The position numbers and the translations under genes are program-made. Below are positions 34,322 to 43,861 of a DNA stretch of 64,000 bases, piece by piece. Source of the DNA: Vibrio diazotrophicus (GTDB lineage Bacteria > Pseudomonadota > Gammaproteobacteria > Enterobacterales > Vibrionaceae); contig NZ_CP151843.1 of the NCBI RefSeq assembly GCF_038452265.1, forward strand, positions 1,364,001 through 1,428,000. The letters are read 5' to 3'. The notes beneath the pieces were generated by a model. It did no database searches. It worked only from the letters and a program-made list of their open reading frames with translations, and had not been told where the DNA came from. Positions within the stretch are counted from its first letter, which is position 1, and each line of letters starts with the position of its first letter.

Positions 34322-36445
34322 ATGCATTTAACGCCTGAGGAAAAAAGGTGGCTGCCGTGGTTTGGCAAGACAGGTAAACTTGCCATGCGTAAGGCCTGTT
34401 GGTTTAACCGCAAACGTAAAGCTTCTCTAGAACAAACTTTTGAAAACATTGCGAACACCCGAGTCAAAATTCTCACGACTTGGGCTGAAAACCAATGGTC
34501 ATTCCTGCATGATGCGTCGTTATATTTATCGACTAAGTCTCCCCATGAATATCGGGAAACCTTAAACCGATTATTAAACCGTAGCGCTGACTTATCTGAG
34601 CTGTTTATTGTCTCTGCACAAGGAGAGATCCTTGAATCCACTTTTCCATCACAGAAAAACAAGAAGGTCGTCTCAACCCAAGCTTTGAATGAGGGTTTAG
34701 CTCAGCCATTTTTGCATGGTCCTTACCGCGATTCGGTGACGCTCGCTATTGGTCCATCAAGCTCTCATTTTCATGATGAAGTGACCTTAATGTTCTATCA
34801 ACCGATCGAATTAGCTGGCGGTACCAAAGGGTGTTTGTGTGGGCGAACCCCTAATGATGTTATCGGTGACCTGATTCAACGTGAAGCTGGGCATATTTAT
34901 AGTGAGTCGGGCGACAACTACCTGTTTATGGTCAAATCTCATTTTGACCCCTCTATTCAACAAGGCGTTGCGCTTTCACGCTCTCGCTTTGAGGATAACC
35001 ATTTTTCCCATGGTGAGAACTTGAAAGATGGCGTAAATACCAAATGGGGTGTGGTAAAAGTAAGTCACCATACCGAATTTGAAATTGTGTTTAATGATCC
35101 TGCAACCAACAAGCTTCATCCGGGGGTAAGAGAAACCATTAACAATGGTCACAACTTATATATCGATTACCCGGGTTATTCTGATTATCGCCATATTCCA
35201 GTGATTGGTAAGGGCGTGACGTTTACTATGCCTGGGTCGAAAGACCGTTGGGGGATGATGTGCGAATCGGATTTAGAAGAAGTCTATCGTCATCGTTCGG
35301 TAGCACAAAAACTCAACCAACAATTCGCGCTTAGTGTGTTTGGTCCGTTAGTGATTCCTTTTGTTCTTCACCTGTTTTACCCACTAGAAAACGTTCAGCT
35401 GATGTCTATTTCGGTACTGCTCGGATTAATGGCAATTGGTTTGTTCCACATTTTCAGTGCTAAGCCTATGGCAAATAATCTAGAGACAATGACACAGGTG
35501 ATGCAGGTACTGGCAGAAGGGGATGGCAACTTAACCCGCCGCTTAGATGCGAGCAAATTTAAGTCTGATGAAACGGGTGATCTGGGGCGCTGGACCAACA
35601 GTTTTATTGATAGCCTTGAAGGGATTATTCAAGAGCTGGTATTCGCCAGTAAAGAGGTGAAAAACGTGTCGGAATCTATGTTCCGCCGCAGTCAGTTGCT
35701 GCTTACCAGCAGTGATATGACCGCCACATCAATTACGGATATGCTCTCTCTCGCTGGGGTACAGAGTCAGGAAATTAACAGCGCCAATGATACCGCGACT
35801 GAAATGCACGAGCTTATGCAGCAAACGGTGCATGCGGCGCAGCTTGAGTATCAAAAAGCGGCGGAAGGCGCTCAAGAAATTAAAAATATCGTTCAAGCTT
35901 CGGCACATACCGTCAATGAAGTGAATGAAGAAATGCAGAAGATTGGCAATATCGTCTCTGTTATTACGGAGATCACGGCTCAAACCAATTTACTAGCTCT
36001 GAATGCTGCGATTGAGGCCGCAAGAGCAGGAGAGCATGGCAGAGGCTTCTCTGTGGTTGCTGATGAGGTTCGAGTGTTGGCAAACAAAACCTCTCAGGCC
36101 GCGAACAGCATTGGAGAACTGATGACGGCCTTGCATACCCAATCAGAGCGAGCAGTGAGTTACATGCAAGAGGGCATTACCAACGTTGAGAACAGCACTC
36201 AGGTTGTCGATGAGTCTTCTCGCAGTGAACGCTTACAAACGTCTGTCACTGGATTGTTTACTTTGATCCAAGGCATCGCTCGTAATAGTGAAGAGCACAG
36301 ACAAACTGCTGATGAAGCGCAATCTACAGTGGTGAAACTGCAAGAGGCTTCTTCACAGTTATCTCGCAGAACAACCTTAATGCAGAACTCGCTTCAGCGA
36401 TTGGAGCAATTGGTTGGGCGGTTTGAAGTTCGCAAAGCGTCATAA
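34322..36445 (+). CDS. Methyl-accepting chemotaxis protein with N-terminal Cache-like domain and mid-chain membrane hairpin
   Basis: This 707-residue chemoreceptor has a hydrophilic N-terminal sensory region (about 45-325) that looks like a Cache fold. A pair of transmembrane helices (about 334-352 and 360-378) follows, then a HAMP-like segment (about 380-435) and a signalling domain whose hairpin tip is TNLLALNAAIEAARAGEHGRGFSVVADEVR (about 555-585, shown only to define the family tip). No N-terminal transmembrane helix is seen, so both the sensory and signalling parts would face the cytoplasm. AAGGAA precedes the start. The ligand is unknown. Confidence 0.9.
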   Translation: MHLTPEEKRWLPWFGKTGKLAMRKACWFNRKRKASLEQTFENIANTRVKILTTWAENQWSFLHDASLYLSTKSPHEYRETLNRLLNRSADLSELFIVSAQGEILESTFPSQKNKKVVSTQALNEGLAQPFLHGPYRDSVTLAIGPSSSHFHDEVTLMFYQPIELAGGTKGCLCGRTPNDVIGDLIQREAGHIYSESGDNYLFMVKSHFDPSIQQGVALSRSRFEDNHFSHGENLKDGVNTKWGVVKVSHHTEFEIVFNDPATNKLHPGVRETINNGHNLYIDYPGYSDYRHIPVIGKGVTFTMPGSKDRWGMMCESDLEEVYRHRSVAQKLNQQFALSVFGPLVIPFVLHLFYPLENVQLMSISVLLGLMAIGLFHIFSAKPMANNLETMTQVMQVLAEGDGNLTRRLDASKFKSDETGDLGRWTNSFIDSLEGIIQELVFASKEVKNVSESMFRRSQLLLTSSDMTATSITDMLSLAGVQSQEINSANDTATEMHELMQQTVHAAQLEYQKAAEGAQEIKNIVQASAHTVNEVNEEMQKIGNIVSVITEITAQTNLLALNAAIEAARAGEHGRGFSVVADEVRVLANKTSQAANSIGELMTALHTQSERAVSYMQEGITNVENSTQVVDESSRSERLQTSVTGLFTLIQGIARNSEEHRQTADEAQSTVVKLQEASSQLSRRTTLMQNSLQRLEQLVGRFEVRKAS

Positions 36446-36449
36446 AACA

Positions 36450-36471
36450 AAAGGCGGGGTATCCCGCCTTT
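36450..36471. terminator. Terminator between the chemoreceptor gene and yjeH
   Basis: The stem AAAGGCGGG / CCCGCCTTT with a four-base loop lies between convergent genes and can act in both directions. Confidence 0.82.
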
Positions 36472-36475
36472 GCTA

Positions 36476-37729
36476 TTAAATTGGGTGTTGTGTTTTCAGC
36501 TCTTTTTGCCATGGCACCGCCAAGGCAGCAAAAATTACCAGAGCATACAACATTGACCAGCCAAGACAGATAAACACGCCAGTGCAGAGAATCAAAGCAA
36601 CAACAGCCAGTGCCTTTTGATACCCTTTCAGTAGTTTGTACGCTGCCAACATGGCTAACAGGTAGACTAAGACAAAGACACCATTGGCCAGTTTGAGGAA
36701 GAATTCCAAATCCAAATTCGACAGTTGACCGACTACACACGATAGCAGCAGTATGCCGCCAATCAGCCATGTTGCATTTGCTGGAACGCCGCGCTGAGAA
36801 AGTTGAGCCAGTGCGCTGTTAGGACGATATTCTCTGGCTTGCGCCCACACCATACGCGATAAACTCTGCGTATATAGGTTGATACTGGCAAAACAAGCAA
36901 AGAAGCCGATGATGCTGATTATGATTGCCATACGAGAACCAAAGAGCTTATCACTGAGCCAAGGAATAGAGGCGCTATCAAACTCAGGGGTACCAAAAGC
37001 ACCAAACTTTAAGACAATGACCGAACACGTCCAATAGGTTGCACCAGCCACGAAGCATCCGACCAGAATGGCAATCGGGAAATCACGTTGTGGGTTTTTG
37101 AATTCTTCTCCCATATGTGCGAAGGCTTCTATTCCCACGAAACACCAGAACATCACCCCTAGCGCAGCACCAATTGACCAAATGGAATCGATACTCAGTG
37201 CTGGCATAGCTAAGTCGGCGCTTCCCACGTCTCCAATCCAGAGAAAGGATGCCACCAAAGCAAAGATGCTCAATGCGATGGCCGTTTGTAGTCGGCCAGA
37301 AGATTTTGTTCCTGCTAGGTTTACGCCAATAAGAAGTGCCACAGTGAGCACTTGAGCCAGAATGGCATTATTGAACTGAGCAGGTAACAATTGCTGTAAA
37401 AAGCCCGCAGCTAAGGCGACAGCCGCGGGTACGCCTACAGGAATGACGCTTACAAATAGCCAGGCAACCGCTCGTTCTAGTCGTGCATTGTACGCTTTAC
37501 GCACAAAGAACGCGGTGCCGCCAGCACTCGGGTATTGTTTCCCAAGCGCTGCGAAAGTTAAAGCAACAGGGCAAACAGCAACAAACAAGATGAGCCAAGC
37601 CCAAAGTGAAAAATGGCCCGCAATTCCGGCGGCAATGGCTGGGATCATAAACAATCCGGTACCCATTAATGTGGTCGATAGCTGACCGATACCAGAAAGC
37701 AAAGTGATCTCTTGTTTGAGTTGGTTCAT
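36476..37729 (-). CDS. yjeH: YjeH-type amino acid exporter (APC superfamily)
   Basis: This 417-residue inner-membrane protein has about twelve hydrophobic helices and opens with ITLLSGIGQLSTTLMGTGLFMIPAIAAG, very like E. coli YjeH, which exports methionine and branched-chain amino acids. YPSAGGTAFFV and SVIPVGVPAAVALAAGF are further shared segments. It is divergent from an Lrp/AsnC-type regulator gene 285 bases away, which suggests amino-acid-responsive control. AGGGAATGAG lies before the start. Confidence 0.9.
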   Translation of the reverse strand: MNQLKQEITLLSGIGQLSTTLMGTGLFMIPAIAAGIAGHFSLWAWLILFVAVCPVALTFAALGKQYPSAGGTAFFVRKAYNARLERAVAWLFVSVIPVGVPAAVALAAGFLQQLLPAQFNNAILAQVLTVALLIGVNLAGTKSSGRLQTAIALSIFALVASFLWIGDVGSADLAMPALSIDSIWSIGAALGVMFWCFVGIEAFAHMGEEFKNPQRDFPIAILVGCFVAGATYWTCSVIVLKFGAFGTPEFDSASIPWLSDKLFGSRMAIIISIIGFFACFASINLYTQSLSRMVWAQAREYRPNSALAQLSQRGVPANATWLIGGILLLSCVVGQLSNLDLEFFLKLANGVFVLVYLLAMLAAYKLLKGYQKALAVVALILCTGVFICLGWSMLYALVIFAALAVPWQKELKTQHPI

Positions 37730-38014
37730 GTTCTCATTCCCTGATTCTTATTATGCCGAAAGCTTACTCAAAACTGAGATGTGATGCATCTGGCAAAACG
37801 TTCTGCTTTAGCGTCAAAGTGACACTTTTTCATCGAATTTCCGCCATTTTGACGGTGAAACTCCTTTCATAAAGAGACTTCCCGTTAATTGTCAGTAGTC
37901 TAGCCATGCAATTTGTGTCAAATTAGCCATGAATCAACGGGATAAGTTGGTTACTTTTCAACGTTTTTTATTTGAGAAAAAACGTATGAGAAGCGAAAAG
38001 AATGGGAATGTACG

Positions 38015-38458
38015 ATGGATAAATTTGACAGACAAATCATAGAGATATTGCAAGGGGATGCGAGAGCATCTGTGAGTGACATTGCCCGCGAAGTGAACCT
38101 TTCACGCTCTGCCGTTACGGCACGTATTAAGAAACTCGAACAAGATAAAGTGATTTTGGGCTATCACGCTCAAATCGCAGAGCCAGATCACACCAATAAT
38201 GTCAGTGCCTATTTTGCGCTAAAATTTGATACCTCTGCGAGCCTCCACTCTTGTGAACTGTATGCTCACAAAATCTATCTGATCCCCGGTGTGAAGTGGT
38301 GCCATGCGATTAGTGGCGAAACCGATATGATGCTGTACGTTGAAGTGGAAAGCATGGCGAAGTTAAATGCGATTCGAGATGAATTGCAAAGCTACTCTCA
38401 ACTGCGTCAATTGATAACACATACGGTTTTAAAAGAACTGTTTAACACGGCTAAGTAG
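38015..38458 (+). CDS. Lrp/AsnC-family regulator
   Basis: This 147-residue protein has an N-terminal helix-turn-helix (about 4-50, DKFDRQIIEILQGDARASVSDIAREVNLSRSAV) and a C-terminal RAM domain (about 65-140, with VKWCHAISGETDMMLYVEV) that binds amino acids in this family. It is divergently oriented to yjeH and lies 5 bases before a LysR gene. It probably controls the neighbouring exporters; that is inferred from context. Confidence 0.92.
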   Translation: MDKFDRQIIEILQGDARASVSDIAREVNLSRSAVTARIKKLEQDKVILGYHAQIAEPDHTNNVSAYFALKFDTSASLHSCELYAHKIYLIPGVKWCHAISGETDMMLYVEVESMAKLNAIRDELQSYSQLRQLITHTVLKELFNTAK

Positions 38459-38463
38459 TTTTG

Positions 38464-39390
38464 ATGTCACAAATAAATCTCAACTTACTGCGGTCACTGA
38501 AGGTGTTGCTTGAAGAGTGTCATGTCAGTCAGGCTGCGACGAAGTTAAATATTACCCAGTCAGCTTTGAGTCGCCAGCTAAGTCAGCTGCGAGATATGTT
38601 TGCTGACCCTTTGTTAGTCAGAGATGGCAACCAGTTAGTGCCCACGCCGAAAGCTGTCAGCTTGCGAAACAAACTTGAGCATTGGTTTGTTGAACTTGAT
38701 GAACTGATGATTGAAGCAGAATTTGAACCAAGCGCTTGGAAAGGTGAATTTGTTTTCGCCTCCAGTGACTATGTCGCGCAATATCTGCTACCTGAAATGG
38801 TTGAAGCCATAACGGTTAAAGCGCCTAAAGTCTCAATTAAATACTGCCTTTGGCAGCCAAGTTTACTTGGAGAAATGGCAAATTCTGAAATTCAGCTCGC
38901 TTCCACTATGTCGCCTGAACCGCCTAAGGGCGTTTCTTCGTGGCAAATTGGCGAGGATTATCCGGTTTGCGTGATGAAGCTATCTCATCCGTTGTCAGAA
39001 AAAAACATGCTGAGTGTTGAGGACATATTAAGTTTTTCACACATCAAAGTGACCGGAGGCGGCGATAAAGACACCTATATCGATCAAGCGCTGGCTGAGC
39101 TTAATCAGGTCAGGCATATCGGATTAAAAGTCCCGTTTTTTTCTGCAGCATTTCGCTCGTTATCTATGAGTGACTATTTAATGGTTGTTCCTGAACATAT
39201 CGCGCGCAACATGAAAAATCATTTTGATGTGGTATTTAAACCGCTACCGGTTAAGACTCCAAAACATAAATATTGGCTTCTTTGGCACCCCAAATTTGAT
39301 AACGAACCTTCCCACGTTTGGGCTAGACAGCTTGTCTACGACATTATGAATCATTCTGAGTATTCGATAGGTTATGATTCAGAATCATAA
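38464..39390 (+). CDS. LysR-family regulator
   Basis: This 308-residue protein has the LysR winged helix at its start (about 4-62, LLEECHVSQAATKLNITQSALSRQLSQL) and a substrate-binding domain to the end. The domain arrangement resembles the NodD/PnbR-like branch, with DPLLVRDGNQLVPTPKA after the HTH. ATG 38464 lies 5 bases past the Lrp-type stop, so the two are probably cotranscribed; a TTG at 38461 is an alternative. The LysE-type exporter gene follows 73 bases on. Confidence 0.9.
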   Translation: MSQINLNLLRSLKVLLEECHVSQAATKLNITQSALSRQLSQLRDMFADPLLVRDGNQLVPTPKAVSLRNKLEHWFVELDELMIEAEFEPSAWKGEFVFASSDYVAQYLLPEMVEAITVKAPKVSIKYCLWQPSLLGEMANSEIQLASTMSPEPPKGVSSWQIGEDYPVCVMKLSHPLSEKNMLSVEDILSFSHIKVTGGGDKDTYIDQALAELNQVRHIGLKVPFFSAAFRSLSMSDYLMVVPEHIARNMKNHFDVVFKPLPVKTPKHKYWLLWHPKFDNEPSHVWARQLVYDIMNHSEYSIGYDSES

Positions 39391-39463
39391 CTAGGATGAG
39401 AAAAGATGATTTCAAATAATAACAAATGACGAGTACGGTTAGGGACTAACTAGGAGAGTTCGA

Positions 39464-40078
39464 ATGACAATAACAGTTTGGTTATCACTTTTTACTATTT
39501 GTTTGTTGGGGGCCATGTCTCCCGGACCTAGCTTGGCTATGGTTGCAAAACACAGTCTTGCTGGCGGGCGTCGCAACGGTTTAGCAACGGCATGGGCTCA
39601 TGCTTTCGGCATAGGTATTTATGCGTTTATTACATTGATTGGCTTGGCAGTGGTTCTTCACCAGTCGCCACTGCTGTTTAAAACCATCAGTTATGCTGGT
39701 GCTGGGTATCTGGCTTATTTGGGGTTCAACGCCATTCGTTCTAAAGGTGGTGTGGCTGCGAAGTTAGAATCTGGCGAAACGGTAAGTGCATGGCAATCTG
39801 CGCGAGAAGGTTTTTTAATTTCATTATTAAGCCCAAAGATTGCGCTGTTCTTTATCGCATTGTTCAGTCAGTTTGTTGCCGTTGGGCATGAGTTGAGTAG
39901 TAAAGCGATCATTGTCGTGACGCCGTTTGTCATTGACGGCTTGTGGTATACCTTTATTACCTTCTTGCTATCAAGCCCACTCATTCTCGACAAGCTACGT
40001 TCCAGAGCGGTGTTGATTGATCGTTTGTCAGGGATTGTTTTGCTGCTGCTTGCTGCGCGAGTTCTGCTTACGGTGTAA
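39464..40078 (+). CDS. LysE/RhtB-family amino acid exporter
   Basis: This 204-residue protein has about six transmembrane helices and the family start LLGAMSPGPSLAMVAKHSLAGGRRNGLATAWAHAFG (given for identification), plus YLAYLGFNAIRS and LLSPKIALFFIALFSQFV. Members export amino acids or homoserine lactones. AGGAGAG gives a strong ribosome-binding site. With the upstream Lrp- and LysR-type genes and the yjeH exporter it forms an amino acid export neighbourhood. Confidence 0.93.
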   Translation: MTITVWLSLFTICLLGAMSPGPSLAMVAKHSLAGGRRNGLATAWAHAFGIGIYAFITLIGLAVVLHQSPLLFKTISYAGAGYLAYLGFNAIRSKGGVAAKLESGETVSAWQSAREGFLISLLSPKIALFFIALFSQFVAVGHELSSKAIIVVTPFVIDGLWYTFITFLLSSPLILDKLRSRAVLIDRLSGIVLLLLAARVLLTV

Positions 40079-40112
40079 GTTCAGCTCCCGTTATTTTCTA
40101 GCCATAAATACT

Positions 40113-40142
40113 AAAGAACCCCTCAATGACGAGGGGTTCTTT
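40113..40142. terminator. Bidirectional terminator after lysE-type gene
   Basis: The perfect stem AAAGAACCCCTC / GAGGGGTTCTTT with an AATGAC loop lies between convergent genes. Confidence 0.9.
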
Positions 40143-40143
40143 G

Positions 40144-40368
40144 TTAATACTTCGAATGGGTGTTCACTTCTTCAAACTCACCATCGATGGTATTGCCGTA
40201 GGTCTGATTGTTCTGAGCCTGATAAAACGGACGACGATGCAGTTGATTTTGCAGTTTTTTGCCAGTGATGAGTGCTGCAATCGTCAATGGAATGACGAGC
40301 AACAAACTTAATGTCAGTGCGAAGAATCCAGTTATGAGCGTCAGTACGGTAATAAGAAATCTATTCAT
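40144..40368 (-). CDS. Small membrane protein of unknown function
   Basis: The 74-residue product has one long or two closely spaced hydrophobic helices (about residues 5-36) and a polar C-terminal tail. CAGGAG six bases before the ATG and a terminator just beyond the stop make it a credible gene. I do not recognise the family. Confidence 0.7.
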   Translation of the reverse strand: MNRFLITVLTLITGFFALTLSLLLVIPLTIAALITGKKLQNQLHRRPFYQAQNNQTYGNTIDGEFEEVNTHSKY

Positions 40369-40449
40369 TGTCTGCTCCTGTTTTGATTGCCCCCATCTTA
40401 GCCCGGCACAGATGAATTAAACATGAACAAGCCATTCAGATAGATGATA

Positions 40450-40484
40450 AAAGCCCAATCCCATAGAGAACAAAGGATTGGGCT
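40450..40484 (-). terminator. Terminator after the DUF748 gene
   Basis: On the minus strand the stem AGCCCAATCC / GGATTGGGCT is followed by TTTTATC. It lies 23 bases beyond the stop of the DUF748 gene. Confidence 0.75.
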
Positions 40485-40506
40485 AGAGTTAAGGAAGTGA
40501 GGAAGG

Positions 40507-43500
40507 TTATTCAGCGCCTACGGTTAACTCAGCACCACTTTTTTCTGTTTTCAAATCGGTCTTACTGTCGAGCAGGAACACTCGATCTGGACTGATTTGT
40601 TGTTCTTCCACCAAATACGCTTTGATCGCTTTTGCACGCTCTGCTGCGAGATTACTCAAACTGTTTTTATCGACGTTGGTCGCTTTGACCAACTGATTGT
40701 AGAGCCCCATATGAACAACGGTCTCGATTTGTTCTTTGGTCACTTCTGCGCCTTGGGCTTTTTCAGTCAGTTGCTGTTCGACCTTATCTCTTTCTTGGCG
40801 GACATCTAACTGCAATTGTTTTTCTGCTAGTTCTTCAAGTGCATCGACTAACGGAGCCGATTCGGTAATGCGGCTGGCACTGAATGGTTCAGGAAGTGTT
40901 TCCAGCCCACTATTGGCGAGTAGGGTTTTCTGCACATTCTGTTCAGCCAATGCATAGCTGTCGTCTGGAGCAGAGACAGAGCCTTCGACACTGACTTTAA
41001 GAATCGGCCTTTCCTGCAACGCTTGTGCAAGTTTACCTATGCGCTGTTTCTCTTCGTCATCTAAGGTTGCAATACCGGCTTGGAAAGTGACTTGATTCAA
41101 CTCTTCATCCGTACCGACAAGATCAGCTAACAGCGAGAACGGAGCTGTCACGGCTTTAGTAATGATGTTGGCGAACGCTTTCAGAATCACACTACCAAAA
41201 CTGAAGTCAGGATCATCCACTTCACCTGACACGTTAACACCCAAATCAATCACGCCGTGACGATCTTGCAATATCGCAATCGCCAGAGTGATAGGCAGGC
41301 TGGTGGCAAGGCTGGAATCACTGGGTTTACCCAGTTGCAGCTGATCGATAACAAGATGGTTTGTACCTTGAAGCTGGTTGTCATCTAATCGGTAGTTCAG
41401 GTCGAGTGAAAGTTGGCCTTTATCGATGTAATAACCCGCGTAGGTTCCAGAATACGGATTGACGGAAGTCAGCTCAACGCTTCTAAACACTAAGGCAAGA
41501 TCGAGATAAGGCTTTTCAATCAGTGGGTTAATTTCACCTTTCAGTGTTACTGGCGCATATTTGTCAATTTTGCCGGCAATGTCCACACTAGCTTTCGTTC
41601 CCGGAGTTGAAGACAGGTTCTTGATTGAACCTTCGAGTAGCTCAATACCGGAGGCAAAGTTAGGGGTTAGCGAGTTGTCAGCGAAAAACGCGGAGCCGTT
41701 GGCAAACTTAATCTGTTGAATCATGACCGACATAGGCTTGCTGCTATTGCCTTTCGTGGTCACTGTCGCTTTGGTTGTCGCGGCTTTGTCAGTTGTGGCC
41801 GTTGAGGTATCACTCTGCTTAGTAACCACAATATCGCCAATGTTGGTGCGCTTATCTTCGGCAATCATTACTTTAGCGTAAGGCGCATCGAGCAACACCG
41901 TTTTGATGATCAACTGGTTTTGCTTTGAACTAAAACGCAGTGAGTCCACAGACATTTTCTGCCATTTCACCAAAGGTTCTCGCTTGATTGTGTCACGCAT
42001 CAAAAGATTGTTAACACTGAGCGAGCCATCGAAATTAATGACGTCTGCACCACTGACGTTGTAATTTCCTTTGGTATTGAGTGCGCCTTTGGTTAAGCGA
42101 ATATTCAGATAAGGGGTGAGATAAGGCTGTAGCTGTGTCAGATCCAGTGAATCAATGGACAAATTGCCATCCACTTTAAGTGCTTTAACATCAACACTGC
42201 CTTGAGTTGCAAAAGATCCTCTAGTGTTTTCTGGTTGCTGCTTGCTACTTGAGCTCACATCAAGAGCGACGTCATATTCGATAGGTTCGATTAAGTCGCT
42301 TTGAATCGTTTTTGTTGACACTGTCATAGGGTGGACGCGCCAGTGCACACCTTGTGACTGAACTTTTTCCAACACATTGAAGTCCGAATCTGCCATTGAG
42401 AATTGCTCAAGGCGAACCTTCCACTGCGGTGTCGCTGATTCTTGGCTTGCTGCCTGATTAGCTGAAGTATCCTGATTAGGCGCAACACCGTTTGTTTGGG
42501 TTGTTGGCGTGAACAGTGCGGCTAAATCGAGCCCATTTTTGTCCAACAATGCGTCAAACCATAAGCCTTGCATTGAAATATCAGCGATGTTGATCAGTTG
42601 TTCATCGCCAGACAGTTGGATATCACTGACAACCAATGAAGGCAGTTTTACTTTTTCAGATTGTTGATCACTAAAAACGAGATTGGAGAGCGAGAACTGT
42701 CCGTTCTGAGTTTGGTATGAAAGTGAGTCATTAACTTGTTTTGCATGGTAATTGGTCGAGAAGCTGACTGAACCATCGCTCAATCGTGCTGCTATCAGGT
42801 CTTTAGCGAATGGCCAGTATGGCGTTAGCGTCAGATCGTTGAGTGCCACATCACCTTTAATTTCAAATGGAGAAAGCTGAAATTGACCATTCAGAGCGAG
42901 CGGGCTTTGATCAGCACTCACTAACGAAAATTGGTATTGGTTAGCGTTTTCGGTCAGATTCAGTTTTCCGTCTTGGTTAGCAGGCAGGCTCAGAGCGTAA
43001 GCCTGACTATCAATGTTGTTGAGCTTTAAGGAAATCTGTTGGTAATTTAAGTCAGCACCAGTAACGGAATCTACAAATCTGACATCACCATCAGTGATAG
43101 CAACAGCGTTAACCTTGAATGCAGGAATCGTGTTGGTGGCGGCCTCTTCAGACGCGTTCTCTTCAGTTTGTGGTGGATTGTTGCTGGCTAATGTTTCGAG
43201 AATATCACTGAAGTTAAACGCATTATGTTCGTCTAAGCGTTGTACTTGAATTCCAGGTTGGACAAGAAACAGATGGTCTACAGTTGGCGTTAAGCTTAGT
43301 AAGCTTTGCCAAAAGTTCACTTCCACTTCCAGCATTGCAAACTTGGTGAATGCTTGTTGTTGGTCTTGCTCAAGAATGGCGAAATTTTCAATTCGAGCTC
43401 TGAGAAGGAAAGGGTTAATCGAGACTTTTTCAAGTTGGACATTGCGACCTAACAGTTGGCTAAGTTGCTTGGGCGCTTGCGACTGAATAACCGCAGGGGC

Positions 43501-43617
43501 AATAAGGCCGATTATGACGGCATAAGTCACATAGGTAAGCGCTAGATATGTTGAGGCTCTTAACCACTTCGGCGCCGATTTAAAACGAGCATAAAACACA
43601 GATACCGCTTGTTTCAT
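40507..43617 (-). CDS. DUF748/AsmA-like envelope protein
   Basis: This 1036-residue protein starts with a basic segment and one transmembrane helix (about 24-44), then a long beta-rich periplasmic region with the AsmA-like opening LGRNVQLEKVSINPFLLRARIENFAI and later DLGVNVSGEVDDPDFSFG, typical of DUF748. The last 110 residues include LAAERAKAIKAYLVEEQQISPDRVFLL, which resembles the end of an OmpA-like domain. AsmA-like proteins are linked to lipid movement between membranes; a role here is inferred. It appears to be a single-gene unit. Confidence 0.85.
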   Translation of the reverse strand: MKQAVSVFYARFKSAPKWLRASTYLALTYVTYAVIIGLIAPAVIQSQAPKQLSQLLGRNVQLEKVSINPFLLRARIENFAILEQDQQQAFTKFAMLEVEVNFWQSLLSLTPTVDHLFLVQPGIQVQRLDEHNAFNFSDILETLASNNPPQTEENASEEAATNTIPAFKVNAVAITDGDVRFVDSVTGADLNYQQISLKLNNIDSQAYALSLPANQDGKLNLTENANQYQFSLVSADQSPLALNGQFQLSPFEIKGDVALNDLTLTPYWPFAKDLIAARLSDGSVSFSTNYHAKQVNDSLSYQTQNGQFSLSNLVFSDQQSEKVKLPSLVVSDIQLSGDEQLINIADISMQGLWFDALLDKNGLDLAALFTPTTQTNGVAPNQDTSANQAASQESATPQWKVRLEQFSMADSDFNVLEKVQSQGVHWRVHPMTVSTKTIQSDLIEPIEYDVALDVSSSSKQQPENTRGSFATQGSVDVKALKVDGNLSIDSLDLTQLQPYLTPYLNIRLTKGALNTKGNYNVSGADVINFDGSLSVNNLLMRDTIKREPLVKWQKMSVDSLRFSSKQNQLIIKTVLLDAPYAKVMIAEDKRTNIGDIVVTKQSDTSTATTDKAATTKATVTTKGNSSKPMSVMIQQIKFANGSAFFADNSLTPNFASGIELLEGSIKNLSSTPGTKASVDIAGKIDKYAPVTLKGEINPLIEKPYLDLALVFRSVELTSVNPYSGTYAGYYIDKGQLSLDLNYRLDDNQLQGTNHLVIDQLQLGKPSDSSLATSLPITLAIAILQDRHGVIDLGVNVSGEVDDPDFSFGSVILKAFANIITKAVTAPFSLLADLVGTDEELNQVTFQAGIATLDDEEKQRIGKLAQALQERPILKVSVEGSVSAPDDSYALAEQNVQKTLLANSGLETLPEPFSASRITESAPLVDALEELAEKQLQLDVRQERDKVEQQLTEKAQGAEVTKEQIETVVHMGLYNQLVKATNVDKNSLSNLAAERAKAIKAYLVEEQQISPDRVFLLDSKTDLKTEKSGAELTVGAE

Positions 43618-43737
43618 AGGTAGTATTAGCCTCTTTCTTGCTGCAGAAAATTCTCACAAAAATATAGTCCGTTAGTTTAACTATATTTTTCCAAAAGAGT
43701 TAATTTTGCTGGTGCAAATTTGCTTGTAAAAAAGATG

Positions 43738-43770
43738 AAAAAAAGCCGCTCATATCAGGGATAGAGCGGC
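43738..43770 (-). terminator. Terminator after the GAPDH-like gene
   Basis: On the minus strand the stem GCCGCTC / GAGCGGC is followed by seven T residues, about 90 bases past the stop of the GAPDH-like gene. Confidence 0.7.
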
Positions 43771-43861
43771 AAAACGGGGGGATGTCATCAGAAGCAGTGG
43801 CTAAATGGGTCAGAAACCACTTCGTCAGTATCGGTTATTATTATGTTGTGGAGTCTAATTC

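Noticed and set aside
34276..34662. 128-codon minus-strand ORF
   Set aside because: It is antisense to the start of the chemoreceptor gene, which has a strong ribosome-binding site and family match.
36324..36770. 148-codon minus-strand ORF overlapping the chemoreceptor and yjeH ends
   Set aside because: It overlaps two well-supported genes and their terminator and has no recognisable domain.
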